DNA of 64,000 nucleotides. It comes from Isochrysis galbana. Taxonomy: Eukaryota; Haptophyta; Isochrysidales; Isochrysidaceae. The position numbers and the translations under genes were made by a program. The stretch is taken from assembly GCA_018136815.1 (NCBI GenBank), contig CM030940.1, positions 4,195,245 to 4,259,244 of the forward strand, read 5' to 3'. Positions within the stretch are counted from its first letter, which is position 1; every line of letters starts with the position of its first letter. The notes below the pieces were generated by a model. The model saw only the letters and a list, made by a program, of their open reading frames with translations, made no database searches and was not told the DNA's origin. Positions 31,249 to 41,985 of the stretch are shown one piece after another.

Positions 31249-32305
31249 CCTGGATGCCCCGTCAGGCTGATATCAGGTTCTGATATCAGGTTATCAGGCC
31301 TACTAGACCTGATAACCTGATATCAGGCTGATATTATGACTACTAACTTTAGAATAAAATAAAATTCACGTCAGTAAACGAGCCATCGACCCGAACCGCG
31401 AGCGATCGGCCATGCCTCTCAGTGACGATGGATGATGGGCTGCGAGGCTGGGTGGAGGCGAGGCTGGTGGCGGCGAGGCTGGGTGGAGGTGAGGCTGGTG
31501 GAGGCGAGGCTGGTCGCAACGAGGCTGGTGGCGGCGAGGCTGGTCGTAATGAGGCTGGTGGTAACGAGGCTGGGGTGGCGGTGGGGTTGGTGGCGGCCAG
31601 GCTGGTTGCGGCGAGGCTGGTGGCTGCGAGGCTGGTGGCTGCGAGGCTGGTGGCTGCGAGGCTGGTGTCGGCGAGGCTGGTGGCTGCGAGGCTGGTGGCT
31701 GCGAGGCTGGGTGCAGGCGAGGCTGGTGGCTGCGAGGCTGGGTGGAGGCGAGGCTGGTGGCGGCGACGCTGGTTGCCAGGGGGGAGGGCGACTGGTGTTG
31801 AGGTGGGGAGGCGGGGTGGCGCTGGGGCAGGCGCGAGCGCAGCGGCGAGGCTGGCAGCGAGGCGGGTGAGCCAGCGAGGCGGGCGGCTGCGAAGGGGACG
31901 GCGGTGGGGCGAGCAGAGGTAGCAGGGGACGCGCTGGCGGCGGAGCGGGCGGGAACAGCGGCAGCAGTCGCGGGCTCTGGGGGGGGGGGAGGGGTGTGGG
32001 GCGGGTGCGCCTCCGGCGGAGCGGCAGAGGCGGGTGCGCGGGGGGGGGCGGCGTGGGTTCCCGCGGGGGGGAGGGGTGGGGGTTCGCTGGGGGGGGGGGC
32101 TCTCCCCTCCGCTTCCACACGAACCCCCTCTCCGCTTCTAGCTAGACGTAGTCCATTTCCTCGGATCTTAGAATGGCTCATTAGAAAATTATAATATTAG
32201 TGGTGGACCACCTGATATCAGCCTGATATCAGGTCCTGATATCACCTGATATCAGGTATCAGGTCGCCAAGACCTGATGACCTGAGACCTGACGGGGCAT
32301 CCGGG
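31249..32305. mobile_element. non-autonomous TIR transposon (hAT-like), 1057 bp
   Basis: The termini are CCTGGATGCCCCGTCAGG (31249-31266) and the complement of CCCGGATGCCCCGTCAGG (32288-32305), with 17 of 18 bases matching. They are flanked by an 8-bp duplication. Inside each end lie several CTGATATCAG palindromes (31269-31345 and 32212-32265). The middle is a GC-rich tandem array. No transposase is encoded. 8-bp duplications fit hAT (also P or Merlin); the CNNGGNTG start is close to the hAT end CAGGGNTG. Confidence 0.88.
31440..31760. repeat. tandem GAGGCTGGTGGCTGC array
   Basis: About twenty 15-bp units (GAGGCTGGTGGCKGC and variants) form the core of the TIR element. Because 15 is a multiple of three, all frames stay open on both strands, which explains the long apparent ORFs here. 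Confidence 0.9.
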
Positions 32306-32313
32306 GCGGTAAG
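32306..32313. repeat. 8-bp target site duplication, right
   Basis: It is identical to 31241-31248. Confidence 0.85.
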
Positions 32314-32620
32314 GGGGGCGTACATCTCATGCGAGCGTCTCCACGGGGTGCTCCTCAAGCAGCGCCATCACGCGCGATTGGTCTCCCCGCTGGCGGGCAC
32401 ACCAAGCACCAAGCGGTCCTCGGCCGGAGACGACGCGCATGGTCGCCGGCGGGCCTCTGCAGAACGTCTCAGGTGTGGGAGAGCCATGGTAAAGGAGCGA
32501 CAAACAAGGTGTCATTATCCCTTCCTCCAGACACCTGAGCATGGACACTTTGGCGGGTTTTGCTTGCTGCGTCAGACAGGCCCTTGCTGCGTCAGACGCC
32601 CTTGCTCTTTCCCTCCCAGA

Positions 32621-33341
32621 CTAGCCTGACCACCCGTGTTGGATCGTATCTCCGATGAACAAGTACCGCCTCATCGTCTCTAGTTCACGCGCTTGCCGTT
32701 CCTGGAGCTCTCTCTTTGCCTGCTCGTGCGCCCTTGCCCTTTCCATTGACTGTTCGCGCCTACACCATTCCTTGGCTTCGATGGTGTTCGTGAGCTTCAC
32801 GGCGCGGTCGGTGGGGGCGGGTGCGGTCGGTCGTGCTTGGGGAGAGGGCGCTTCCTCGTGCTGCGGCTCCGGGTCGGGCTTGGGCTTGGGCTCGACGAAT
32901 CGTACGGACGTGGGAGGTTCGCGGGTGATCTCCGACAGACTCCGAAAGAAGCGCTTGAGCTTGAACTTCTTTTCCGGTGTGAACGCGGTGGGGTTGTTGA
33001 TGGTTAAGAGGAGCTTTGCGTCTTTGGGGTTTGGTTCGGTCGCGCCCTCTTCGATGACGATGTCGAACTCGAAGATCTCCGGTTTCCCTTGTGCATCCTC
33101 CCACGCCTTGTGCAGGAAGGTGTCCGCCAGTGCGGAGAGGTCGTGGAATGGCTTATCCTGTGTGATCGCGGCGGCGTAGTTGCGGAAGGTGTCTCGCATG
33201 ATTTTGACGAACTCCGACCACAGCTTCGGCGACATCTCTTCGATGAGGCGGTTGGCGAGGTTGGCCTTGAGCGCGAGGGCTGCGACCAGTGCGGCATCGA
33301 GGATGCACGAGTGAGAGGGTGACCCTTTTATTGTCGGCCAT
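32621..33341 (-). CDS. orphan intronless protein, probably frameshifted
   Basis: From 33341 the frame reads MADNKRVTLSLVHP. A one-base shift near 33305 continues into LDAALVAALALKANLANRLI, EEMSPKLWSEFVKIMRDTF and on to the stop at 32621. The combined product would be about 240 residues. It has a helical N-terminal part, a strand-rich centre (KPEIFEFDIVIEEGA, AKLLLTINNPTAF), a Pro/Glu linker and a C-terminal coiled coil (SMERARAHEQAKRELQERQA). It lies between a TIR transposon and the 33417 repeat motif. No family is recognised; a mobile-element structural protein is one possibility. Confidence 0.5.
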
Positions 33342-33416
33342 ATGCTACTTACGTTCTCTGTGAGAATTTTTTAAAGGGGCGCGGCCACTTGCATTGGAGG
33401 ATGCTTACTCAGAATA

Positions 33417-33434
33417 TAAAACCCGTAACGAAAC
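33417..33434 (+). repeat. conserved motif repeat, copy 3
   Basis: TAAAACCCGTAACGAAAC is a one-mismatch copy of the motif at 25841, 26378 and 53618. It lies at the left edge of the AT-richer stretch leading to the b561 gene. Confidence 0.7.
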
Positions 33435-33770
33435 GCACAGACACAAAAACACAAACACGATGTTACGAGGCCTTAAGGACCCCCCCCATTGTTCAGTGGG
33501 AGGAGTAGGTCATTGGATAAACGACGAGGGAGTCTCCCCGTTGCCTAGCCCGACTCTCCGAAGGAGACTAGGAAGAGTCGGCTGTGTGAGCTCGACCAAC
33601 CAAGAGGGACTTGGAACTCTATCCAGACGGAGCGAGGATTGGACAACTTCCGAAGCCTCATCAGAAACCTCTGACTATACTTTTCTACTTTATCCGAATC
33701 CCAACGCAGATAGACTCCTCGCTCGTCAGATATTTCTGGGGCGGGCGCGCGGAGAGAGAGAGAGAGAGGC

Positions 33771-34827
33771 ATGCCGCTCCCACTGGCGACCGTCGTCCCT
33801 TGGGTCGGCTATGAGAGCTACGGGCGGCTCGTGCCCAACGGTCGCGTCAACGGCAAGGACACGGGCCACAAGGTCAACAACCCGACGCACGCCGCCTTCC
33901 GATTCGCCCTCCGCGACGAAGGCAGGGCGTGGACCACCTCTCTCTGCCTCGCGGACACGGACAGCGACGGGCAGAGCAACGGGATGGAGCTGGGGGACCC
34001 CTGCTGCGTGTGGAGCGTCGGTGTGGACGAGGGCGAGCTGCTCGGCTTCTCTACCGACGACATCTCGCTCGCGGGGGACGAGTCGTCGAGGACCTCGAGG
34101 AGCATGCCTGTCTGCGCGCCGCCGCCGCTCGCGGTGGGTACGACCCCTCCCTCGCCCCCTTCCTCCCCCGCGTCCTCGCCCCCTCGCTCCTCGTCCTCGC
34201 CCCCTTCCTCCCCCGCGTCCTCGCCCCCGTCCCCGCCCACCCTGCCGCTGCTCGCCCACGGTGTGCTCATGTCCGTCGCGTGGGGCGTGCTCCTCCCCTC
34301 GGGGGCCTTTTTTTCGCTCGCTTGGCGCTCCCGGCTCACCGGCGGCCGCTGGCTCCGTGTGCATCGCGTGGTGCAGGTGTGTTTCTCCCTCCTCGCGCCC
34401 CCCACCGGCCCTCCCTCCCACCAAAAAAGGGAGGAAACCCCAACAACGCACTCCCCCCCCCCCGCTCTCTCAGGGAAGCGGCCTTGCGGTGGCCGCCGCC
34501 GGCGTCGCGCTCGCCGTCGCGTGGGTGCCCCGAGGGCGCCACTTCTCGCACCCCCATCACACGCTCGGGACCGTCGCCTTCGCCCTCGCCCTGCTGCAGC
34601 CGCTCAACGCGCTTGTGCGCGGCCCGCCCGCCGCCCGCACCACGCGCCGCGCCGTGTGGCGGGTCGCGCACAAGGGGACGGGCTACGCGGTGCTCGGCGT
34701 GGGCGTCTACCAGGCCCTCTCGGGGCGCGCCCTCATGCCGAGCCAAGGCGACGCTGTTCTCGTCGCGTACGTGGTGCTCCTGGGCCTCTCCTTCGGGGTG
34801 CTCGCGGGGGGGCTCATGGTAGGGTGA
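33771..34827 (+). CDS. temptin-like domain fused to cytochrome b561/ferric reductase membrane domain
   Basis: Exons 33771-34376 and 34474-34827 (97-bp GT-AG intron, phase 0) give 319 residues. The N-terminal part (GYESYGRLVPNGRVNG, GHKVNNPTH, CLADTDSDGQSNGMELGDPC) matches the temptin fold: a D-x-D-x-D-G loop and paired cysteines. A Ser/Pro linker (residues about 120-150) follows. The membrane part has the four-helix b561 core with candidate haem-ligand histidines in LLAHGVLMS, WLRVHRVVQ, FSHPHHTLGT and WRVAHKGTGYA. It is probably a trans-membrane electron carrier with an extracellular metal- or ligand-binding head. No signal peptide is visible at this ATG, so an upstream exon may be missing or displaced. 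A broken copy lies at 54911-55345. Confidence 0.85.
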
Positions 34828-35737
34828 GAGTCCCCACGGAGAGGGGAAGAAACCCTGAGTGAAAGGAGACCAAATGAAGGCAAGCCGCCTCCCGACGACC
34901 AGCTGACGTCGTAGTCTCCGAAGCAGCGTGTGCGCTGCCTGCTGGCTCAGCATATCGACGCGTTCGCCCTCGATCCGAAGAACCCTGGGCACTTGTGCTC
35001 CTCTCTATTGACTACTGACTACTGAGCTACTGAGCTGCTCCGCTGCTCCTCTTCCTCTGGACTCCTCTCTAATGAGCTCCTCCTCACCCTCCCATTAGCC
35101 CCCCCCGCATACGAGAGGAAAACAGAATCAGGATCATGCCGTGGGGATTTTCGGCGCGCGCGCCTGCGCCACCGTCCAAATTCGGAGGGCCACCTTCGTC
35201 CAAATACGGTAAATACGGTAAATACGTAAATCTAGGCACAGAACGACTTGGACGACTTGCCCAGGTTGAACGATGTTGCATTCTACAACAAAACCCAGAG
35301 ACATCTCCATTGCCTTCCCTTGCTCTCTCTCTCTTGGCTCTCTACTCTCTACTCGTGGATATTCGGGTGTTGGTTGACACGTTCATTCCTCTGAGCTCTG
35401 CTCTCTGACGACGTGTTTTGTTCGAAAGAAATGTCATGAAGATCCGCAAAACTGGAGTTTGCCTCGTCTCTCTCCTTCTCTCTCTCTCTCTCTCCCTCTC
35501 TCTCTCTTCCTTTCTCTCCTTATCTCTTTCCCTCTCTCCCTCTCCCTCTCTCCCCCTCTCTCTCCCCCTCTCTCTCCCTCTCTCTCTCTCTCTCTGTCTC
35601 TGCCCTTCGCTCCTCCACACCCCTCGCGCACACACACGAACACATCCACTTTCTCCTTCTCTCGCCCGGAACTCGCGTTCTCTTGACGGCATCGTCCCAA
35701 GGGAGACACGCGACGGTCTGCGACTTCTCTCTCGGCG
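34828..35737. other. intergenic with pyrimidine microsatellites
   Basis: Long (CT)n-type tracts fill 35470-35600 upstream of the ADCK2-like gene. 34828-34895 is duplicated at 55160-55340. No gene is seen. Confidence 0.6.
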
Positions 35738-38248
35738 ATGGTGCGCCTCGTCGTGCTGCTGCTCCTCGTCGCCTCGGCCACTCTGGCGCAACAGCAGTCT
35801 CACGCTCCCGAACGTCGTGAGGCGCAAGAGAGTCGTTCATCACCCGCCCTCCTCCTGCTTGGCGGCCTTGCCGCGCGCTCCGCCCTTCTCACCCTCGCCA
35901 GAGGCCGCCCCCCCCCACTGCGGCCGATCATCGGACAGAGAGAGGAGGCGCAGCTGGTCGACCAGGCTCCGCCAGGCGCGCTCGGGCTGACAGTGCGAGC
36001 GCTACGGCTGCTCGTCATCTTCCTCCCACCCATCCTACTCTCATGGCTCGCATTCATCCTGCCGCCATTTCGAGAGAAGGTATGGTATGCGATGGTCACC
36101 TCGTCGCTTGCGAGCGCCGGAACCGCGTTCATCAAATGGGGGCAGTGGGCGTCATGCAGGCCCGATGTGTTCCCAACGAGCCTGTGCGCAGCGCTCTCTC
36201 GGCTCCACTCCCAGGCGCCACGGCACCGCTTCAGCCACACCAAGGCCGCAGTCGAGGAGGCGCTCGGAGGAAATCCACTCGATGAATGCTTCGAGTCGTT
36301 CGAGCGGCAGCCGCTCGCATCGGGCTCCATCGCGCAGGTGCACCGCGCCAGGTACCGGGGTCGCGATGTCGCCGTCAAAGTAAGACACCCCAACGTCGTT
36401 AAGCAGATCGTCACCGACTTCATCCTCATGTGCGCACCCGCCGATCTCCCGCCTGACGGCTTGACTGAGCCGACGTTTAGACCTCTGGCGATACTTGCGC
36501 CCGTCCTGGCCAGCCCTCACTGACTCATGTCGCACCCGCACACAGGCGCGGCGTGGCGGATATTCTAGCTAAAGTCTTTGGCCTCAGTGGCCTGAAGGCG
36601 TCCGTCTCGCAATTTTCCGGGACAATGGTTGCGCAGACGAGACTCGACATTGAGGCAGAGCACCTGAAGCGGTTTGCATGGAACTTTGGTAGATGGAAGG
36701 ATGTCGCCTTTCCAGCGGTGTGCAGGCGGCAAGAAGCGCTCCCCCGGCGGGCAATCGCTATATCCCCAAGTCCATGCCATGTTCACCATTTGCTCAGGCA
36801 GGTTGTGGCGCCCTCCATCGTTACTTCGAGCGCACCTCTCGTGTCAACTCCTCCACGACACCTCACCGTAGGTAATCTTTGCTTCGGAGGCGGTACTCAT
36901 TGAAACATTCGAGCCGGGAGAGCTCGTGTCAAGATTTACTACTGACAAGACGTTGGGCATCACTACAGACGTGACCGGCGGGCCCGGCGCCATCTCGGAC
37001 CGCCCCAATCCTTCCACGGCGCTTACGGGCGAGCTCCCGCTGCAAGAGGCGCACTTTGTCGTCAGCCGCGGCGAGGATCTATATTTGAAGATGTTGTTGG
37101 TGCGTATCCATCGCCCCTCTGCTCGGCTAACATCCCCGCCTTCGCAGGCGCTCTCTGCTCTCTCTCTCTCTCTGGTATTGCACGCGCCAAGCCGCCGTTC
37201 ACCCGCGACTGCGCGCCGTTGAATCCCTCGCACATCATTGTTCGTACTCCTCGACGTAGGTCGACAACCTCATGCATGCCGATCTTCATCCGGGCAACAT
37301 CCTGCTCCGCACGCCTTCTCTCTGCGGCGAGAGGTCACTTGCGCTGATCGATGCGGGTGGGTGCATGCGCCCTCGCCAAACCCACCATCACGCCAACCAC
37401 GGAGTGGTCTCCGCGAATGCCCTCGTTTCATTCTCACCACGCTGTGTCATCGTCGATGACGCCTCTTCTTTTTTCTGGTGTTTGCGTTCTCAGGGATGGT
37501 CGCGCGTCTCACTCCGCAAGAGGCCGCTGCCTTCATTGGATTCCTCAATGCCATGGGTGCTGGGGATGGCGCTGCAGCCGCTCGATGGGTTCTATGCTTC
37601 TCTGCTACTCAAACATGTCGAGGCGAATCAGCAAAGAAGTTCATTGAGGAGGCAAGCGTCTAGCCATCACTAATTTGATCTCTCTCTCTTTCCCCAGCAT
37701 GCCGCTTGCCAGTCGCGCCATCTCACCACCTGAGTGTGCTCCAAACTCAGATGCGTGCCCTCTTTCAAGAGTGCTGCCGCGGCTTTGGCACCGGGATAAA
37801 GTTCGGCGAGGTGCTTCGGGGTGTTCTCACGCTGGTCCGCGAGCACGGTGTATCCATCGATGCGAACTATATGACGCTCGTCACGAATGTGAGCTCAACA
37901 TTTTGCCCGAATCGTGACACCTCTGGCGAGCGCATCGGGCTCGACGCAACTGTCCATGCGCACTACCTAGCGACATGACCTACACGGAGCAGATGGCCTT
38001 GGCCCACGCGGCGAACGGCGCCCTTGTTCATGTGACCACACACACCCCGTGATACCGTCCACCGGCAGGTGCTCGTACTCGAGGGTATGGCGGGTACGCT
38101 TCTTCCCGACTACAACGTGCTTGATGCTGCTCGTCCATTGCTCGACGCCCACCGGAGACTTCCCAAGGTGCTCTTCCGCGCTGCGCTTCCCGTCTTTTCT
38201 GGTGCCAAACGCTTGGCTGACGGTCTCTTCGTCATGACACACCGGTGA
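35738..38248 (+). CDS. ADCK2: UbiB/ABC1 atypical kinase, ADCK2-like, seven exons
   Basis: Exons 35738-36429, 36546-36717, 36872-37099, 37260-37356, 37494-37651, 37751-37888 and 38069-38248 join in phase to 554 residues. Intron 5 appears to use a GC donor (GAG/GCAAGC...CAG). The protein starts MVRLVVLLLLVASATLA (signal or mitochondrial-type presequence) and has a TM segment LRLLVIFLPPILLSWLAFIL. UbiB-family signatures follow in order: FIKWGQWASCRPDVF (KxGQ), PLASGSIAQVHRA (Ala-rich loop), VAVKVRHP (lysine), NLMHADLHPGNIL (catalytic) and LIDAG (metal-binding Asp). The W in KWGQWAS and the C-terminal SIDANYMTLVTNVLVLEGMA are typical of the ADCK2 branch, which supports coenzyme Q synthesis or lipid handling in mitochondria. 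Location here is inferred. Confidence 0.9.
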
Positions 38249-39286
38249 TGCATGAACGCGTGCCGCCACGCATCTTGCGCCATGGACAGAAGCTGGGCAG
38301 CGATCGAACGAAGCGATGGCGCCATGCTACTCCGTCGCGCGTGGATGGTACTCCGTCACAACCGGGTTCCGTATGTCGAACACACCGCAAATAGGGCACG
38401 CTGTCCCCATTACGCTCAGGGACGAAAAATCTGGCTCTCCTCTAAGCGTCAAGAACTCCGGAGTAGCAGCAGAGCTTTCCGGTGGTACTTACAAGTGGCA
38501 GGGATATGCATGTTGACGGTCGGTCGTCGGCGAGAGTAGGAGTCGAAAATATTGTAGACAGCGGATCATGGAACGCCATTTTTCAAGCCTCGCAGAGTTG
38601 CAAGCTGCCCGCCACACGCACGGCAATGGCCAGATCGGACGACAGGCTCTTCAACATTGAGTTGCTGCCATGAGCACGTCCTCAGCCTGTTCCAGCGTCA
38701 TGTCTACGTTGTATGCAAGCAAGAACGATCGCCAACGCAGCCCACGATCGCGATCGCGACTCGCTTCGCGGATGCGCAGCTGCTATTGTGTCACGACCAC
38801 AACTACGTACACACGATAGATGGCCAAGGACCCCTATTCTTACGCTCGAGATGATACGTGGCGTGTGTCTTTGCGCATATGCGCACACGCAGCGGTTTTG
38901 TGACTCTCGTGCAAGTGTTTCGCGCGGAAGACTATAGCGAGCTTGCTTTTGGTGCACGCTGGCGCCACACGTGCCACTGCCTTGCGTTGTGGACCGCGCA
39001 CTGCGCGCACGCATCAAGTTGCTTCGAATGACGGGTTGCTATTGCTAATGTCGTGCCAATGGCGAATGGCACGATCCGAAGGCTTGGCGTTCGGCGCCTA
39101 GCTTGGCGTCTCACGAGGGCCAGACAAGCCCAAATTTGAGGAGAAAAAAATTAATAGTATCGCATATCGCGCAGTGGTCGTGCGCGCAGAGGACATGGCG
39201 GCCGGGTGGGTGGGGGAGCGTGTCATGCTCTATCCACTTAGGGGTTCACTTCAAATTTGCATTCTTTAAGCCCAATCCCACGGGGC
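38249..39286. other. intergenic, no gene seen
   Basis: Only short open frames occur and none has recognisable protein features. The left TSD of the LINE-B copy is at its right edge. Confidence 0.5.
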
Positions 39287-39304
39287 AAGGTGGCAATAAT
39301 GGCA
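39287..39304. repeat. target site duplication, left copy
   Basis: AAGGTGGCAATAATGGCA is identical to 40491-40508. Confidence 0.95.
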
Positions 39305-39605
39305 AAAAAAAATATTCTTAAAAAACCCCGCTACGTGTGCGGCGTGAGGCAGTGTGCTAGTGTACCTCCCTACTACCCAACCTTAACCCCTAACAACCCC
39401 CTCCCCCTTTCCCAGTTCCCTCATTAGCGGAGAAGCTGGTTCCGGGGAGGCCGCGCGCGCTGCTTCGGCCAGGAGTCGGAGAGAAGGGGGCGGGAGACTG
39501 TGGATCTTCCTTTGATTTCGGTGTTAGCTCTGGTTATTGTCCCTTAAGTACTTTAGGCTCCTTCGTTAATAACTGCTGTGATTCCTACCCAGAGAGTTAG
39601 CTACT

Positions 39606-40466
39606 TTAGGTGATGTGTCGTAGGTCCAGCCCCCTCGCCGCTTGCAGGTGGTCCTCCGACGTTCCTATGTTGAAATCCTTGTCCACTGTGTACAGCGGGC
39701 TTATCATTTTCTTAATGTGTTTGTTGCTCGGGGCGTGTAACCCCATATTCTCCCGTTGTTTTTTTAGCCTCTGAAAGAAGCCGACTTTCGCCGTTGCTAA
39801 CAGGTGATATCTCGTGAGGATCGCTCTTAAGATCGACCTGACGGATCTGCCGTCCGCGTTGCCATACTGGATGTTATAGAAGTCAGTTAGGATATACCTC
39901 CACGCCAGGATACCAAGGTATCCCGAGGAGGGGTGCGGTCTGTCGACCTGATAGCAGAAAAGACGTTGGGGTATTTCGGATCCCGGTTTAAGGCAAATCC
40001 CTAAAAGTCCTTCTATGAATTCAAAGACGGGCTCTGTCGCGATACATGAGGCCAGGTGAGTGGAACTCTCGGGGGCTATGCCACAAAAGCGGCATGTCGG
40101 ATCGTCGGCAAAACGGTTCGCCGTGGCTATTCTTCTATGTAGAATATGTTTAAAATGCAGATAAGAGTCCCTGGGTGTTAAAAAGTTATATTTGTACAAT
40201 TGCGATACTTGTTTCCACTTTCCCGAGAGGGCCGGTAGCCTTTTCTCCCATCTTAGCGTGGATTTTTGTGCTTTTGTCTTCCTCAGTGCGAGGAACGCTT
40301 GGGTCAAGACCCTGACACTCATATCCTCTAGCGTAGTTTGCGTGCCTTTTAGCGTGTACTCTTGAGGTGCCTGCGAGCGCTTCGGCTCCGGCGGCTTGGG
40401 GCGGCCCCGTTGGGGCGTCGTGGCGGCGGGGGGCTGGGAGAGGGGAGTGGTCGGCGCGCGCTCCAT
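39606..40466 (-). CDS. intact fused ORF of the deleted LINE-B: basic N-terminus plus zinc module
   Basis: The frame has 286 codons from the element's own ATG and no stop. It joins the ORF start to the post-RT region, giving a small protein with a Pro-rich/basic head, a C-x2-C-x7-H-x3-C type motif and a helical tail (GFFQRLKKQRENMGLHAPSN). If expressed, it could bind nucleic acid and act in trans or as a dominant inhibitor; this is inference. It may alternatively be a chance in-frame deletion. Confidence 0.6.
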   Translation of the reverse strand: MERAPTTPLSQPPAATTPQRGRPKPPEPKRSQAPQEYTLKGTQTTLEDMSVRVLTQAFLALRKTKAQKSTLRWEKRLPALSGKWKQVSQLYKYNFLTPRDSYLHFKHILHRRIATANRFADDPTCRFCGIAPESSTHLASCIATEPVFEFIEGLLGICLKPGSEIPQRLFCYQVDRPHPSSGYLGILAWRYILTDFYNIQYGNADGRSVRSILRAILTRYHLLATAKVGFFQRLKKQRENMGLHAPSNKHIKKMISPLYTVDKDFNIGTSEDHLQAARGLDLRHIT

Positions 40467-40471
40467 CGCTA

Positions 40472-40489
40472 AAACTATAACAATAGTTT
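40472..40489 (-). other. 5' hairpin of LINE-B at the element border
   Basis: AAACTAT/ATAGTTT arms with a four-base loop. The outer edge lies one base from the 18-bp duplication, so the hairpin is the physical 5' end of the inserted cDNA. Confidence 0.9.
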
Positions 40490-40490
40490 G

Positions 40491-40508
40491 AAGGTGGCAA
40501 TAATGGCA
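40491..40508. repeat. target site duplication, right copy
   Basis: It is identical to 39287-39304. Confidence 0.95.
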
Positions 40509-40806
40509 GGTGGCCGCTACCCCTCTGTTGTATTCCTGCCCATCTGAAGGCTGTAGGCGCATGAAGATTCGTGTTATGTATGCGCCCACACTCACAGTTG
40601 AACAGGTCCCCGTGATACTACTGACGCACAAGACACACAGATTCGGATTCCCCATGGTCTCATGCCCAGGTTTGCAGATTTTGGTCTCGAAATCGAAATT
40701 TGCGATTCGAATTTGCTGTTTTTGCTATTACTAAAATTGTTGGCTCGTTTAAAGTAATAAAACGCCATGACTTCGTTCGACTTCTCGTTTTGCAGCCGCT
40801 CTGCGA

Positions 40807-40947
<141 letters not shown>

Positions 40948-41089
40948 CCCTCTCTCTCTCCGTCCTCCTCTCCTCGGCCGAAGGAGGGAAGTTTCGTCCA
41001 AAACATTCTCCGGTCCCAGGATATTCTGTGGGGGGTCTCTCCGCGCTCCGCGAGGGAAAGGACGCGATCTGCGCTCCGAGCACAGCGCA

Positions 41090-41270
41090 CAGCTCAGGAG
41101 GCAGGTGAGGCTGGGGCATGGCCATGGCCCCTCTTGCCTCTCCCTCGCTGGCTCTCGCGCCCCTGCCGGTCGACTGGAGCTGGCTGGCTCGCTGGCTCTC
41201 GCGCCCCTGCCGCTGGCACCTGGGGAGCGGCGCGCGCTCCATGACCCTATCTTTTTATTTAAAGATAGTT
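41090..41270 (-). mobile_element. hairpin-led retroelement 5' unit
   Basis: The minus strand has stem arms CTATCTTT/AAAGATAG (41268-41247) and GGTC ATG GAG CGC GCG (ATG at 41242). It is followed by GAGCCAGCGAGGGAGAGGCA, a block shared with the 60.1-kb and 17.85-kb units. Its 3' border is unclear because it runs towards the microsatellite. Confidence 0.75.
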
Positions 41271-41282
41271 GATCATAGGGGA

Positions 41283-41985
41283 TTATACTCGTAGAGACCG
41301 GCGCCGCGCCCCCAAGCTTGCAGACCACTTGTAAAGAGGGTCCAAACTTGTGAGCATCTCAAGCATCCACCCAAACTTGCAATACAATTTGTACAAGTAT
41401 TGCCCTGGCCCTAGACCCGAAATCGCATGATCTGTCATGAAAATCATAATGATTAGCTTTGGCGGCTGGGTGGGCGCGGCCGGCATGCGCAAGCAGATTG
41501 CCCCCCCTCCCCCCCCCCAAGTCCGGAGTTTCGAGCAAGTTGCGCATAATGGGCTATTTTGGGCCCAAATTTCGCTTTTTTCCCACAAAAGTGGCCCAAG
41601 TCCCAAGTTTCGAAATGAGTTTCACGAAACTCTGACCTGGCCCTAAGAGAGGGGGGTCGAGCCTGAAAAATCAAACCTCACAAGGCATGAAGCATGAAGC
41701 ATGCTGAGAGGAAAGCTTGTAGCTCGTGGATGTAGAGTCGCCTGCCTCGCTGTAGGGAGCCGACCGACACCCCGAGCGGCCTACCCGCAACAAGTCCGAC
41801 CCAGCTCGACGGCGTGACCGACATCAAGCTTACATGACATTGACGCAGGCAGAACGTGCCGGCAAGCAACGGCCAACTTAATAGCAATAGCCATAGAGCG
41901 CGCACGGCTCTCATTCAACAATCAATTCACACATGGTAGGCTTCCATTCAACAATAATAACACATGGTACATGGCACTCCCATGG
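41283..41985. other. intergenic, no gene seen
   Basis: This is the 3' flank of the glycosyltransferase gene. No repeat is recognised. Confidence 0.4.

Larger units (their letters stand above)
39305..40490 (-). mobile_element. complete-ended LINE-B copy lacking RT (1186 bp)
   Basis: Exact 18-bp duplications fix both ends. The 5' end (40490) is a C followed at once by the hairpin AAACTAT-TGTT-ATAGTTT and TAGCG ATG (40466). One open frame runs MERAPTTPLSQPPAATTP, then KPPEPKRSQ (basic), then a helical region (LRWEKRLPALSGKWKQVSQL) and the zinc-binding module CRFCGIAPESSTHLASC. It ends with the LAWRYILTDFYNIQYG tail and a stop at 39606. Endonuclease and RT are absent without breaking the frame. 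The 3' UTR ends GCCGCACACGTAGCGGGG then AAGAATATT plus a T run. Confidence 0.95.

Noticed and set aside
31366-32181. 270-codon frames rich in Pro/Ser or Gly/Ala on both strands
   Set aside because: A 15-bp tandem repeat keeps every frame open; it is the core of a TIR transposon.
33726-34992. Minus-strand frames across the temptin-b561 gene
   Set aside because: The plus strand has the conserved histidines, the temptin loop and an in-phase intron.
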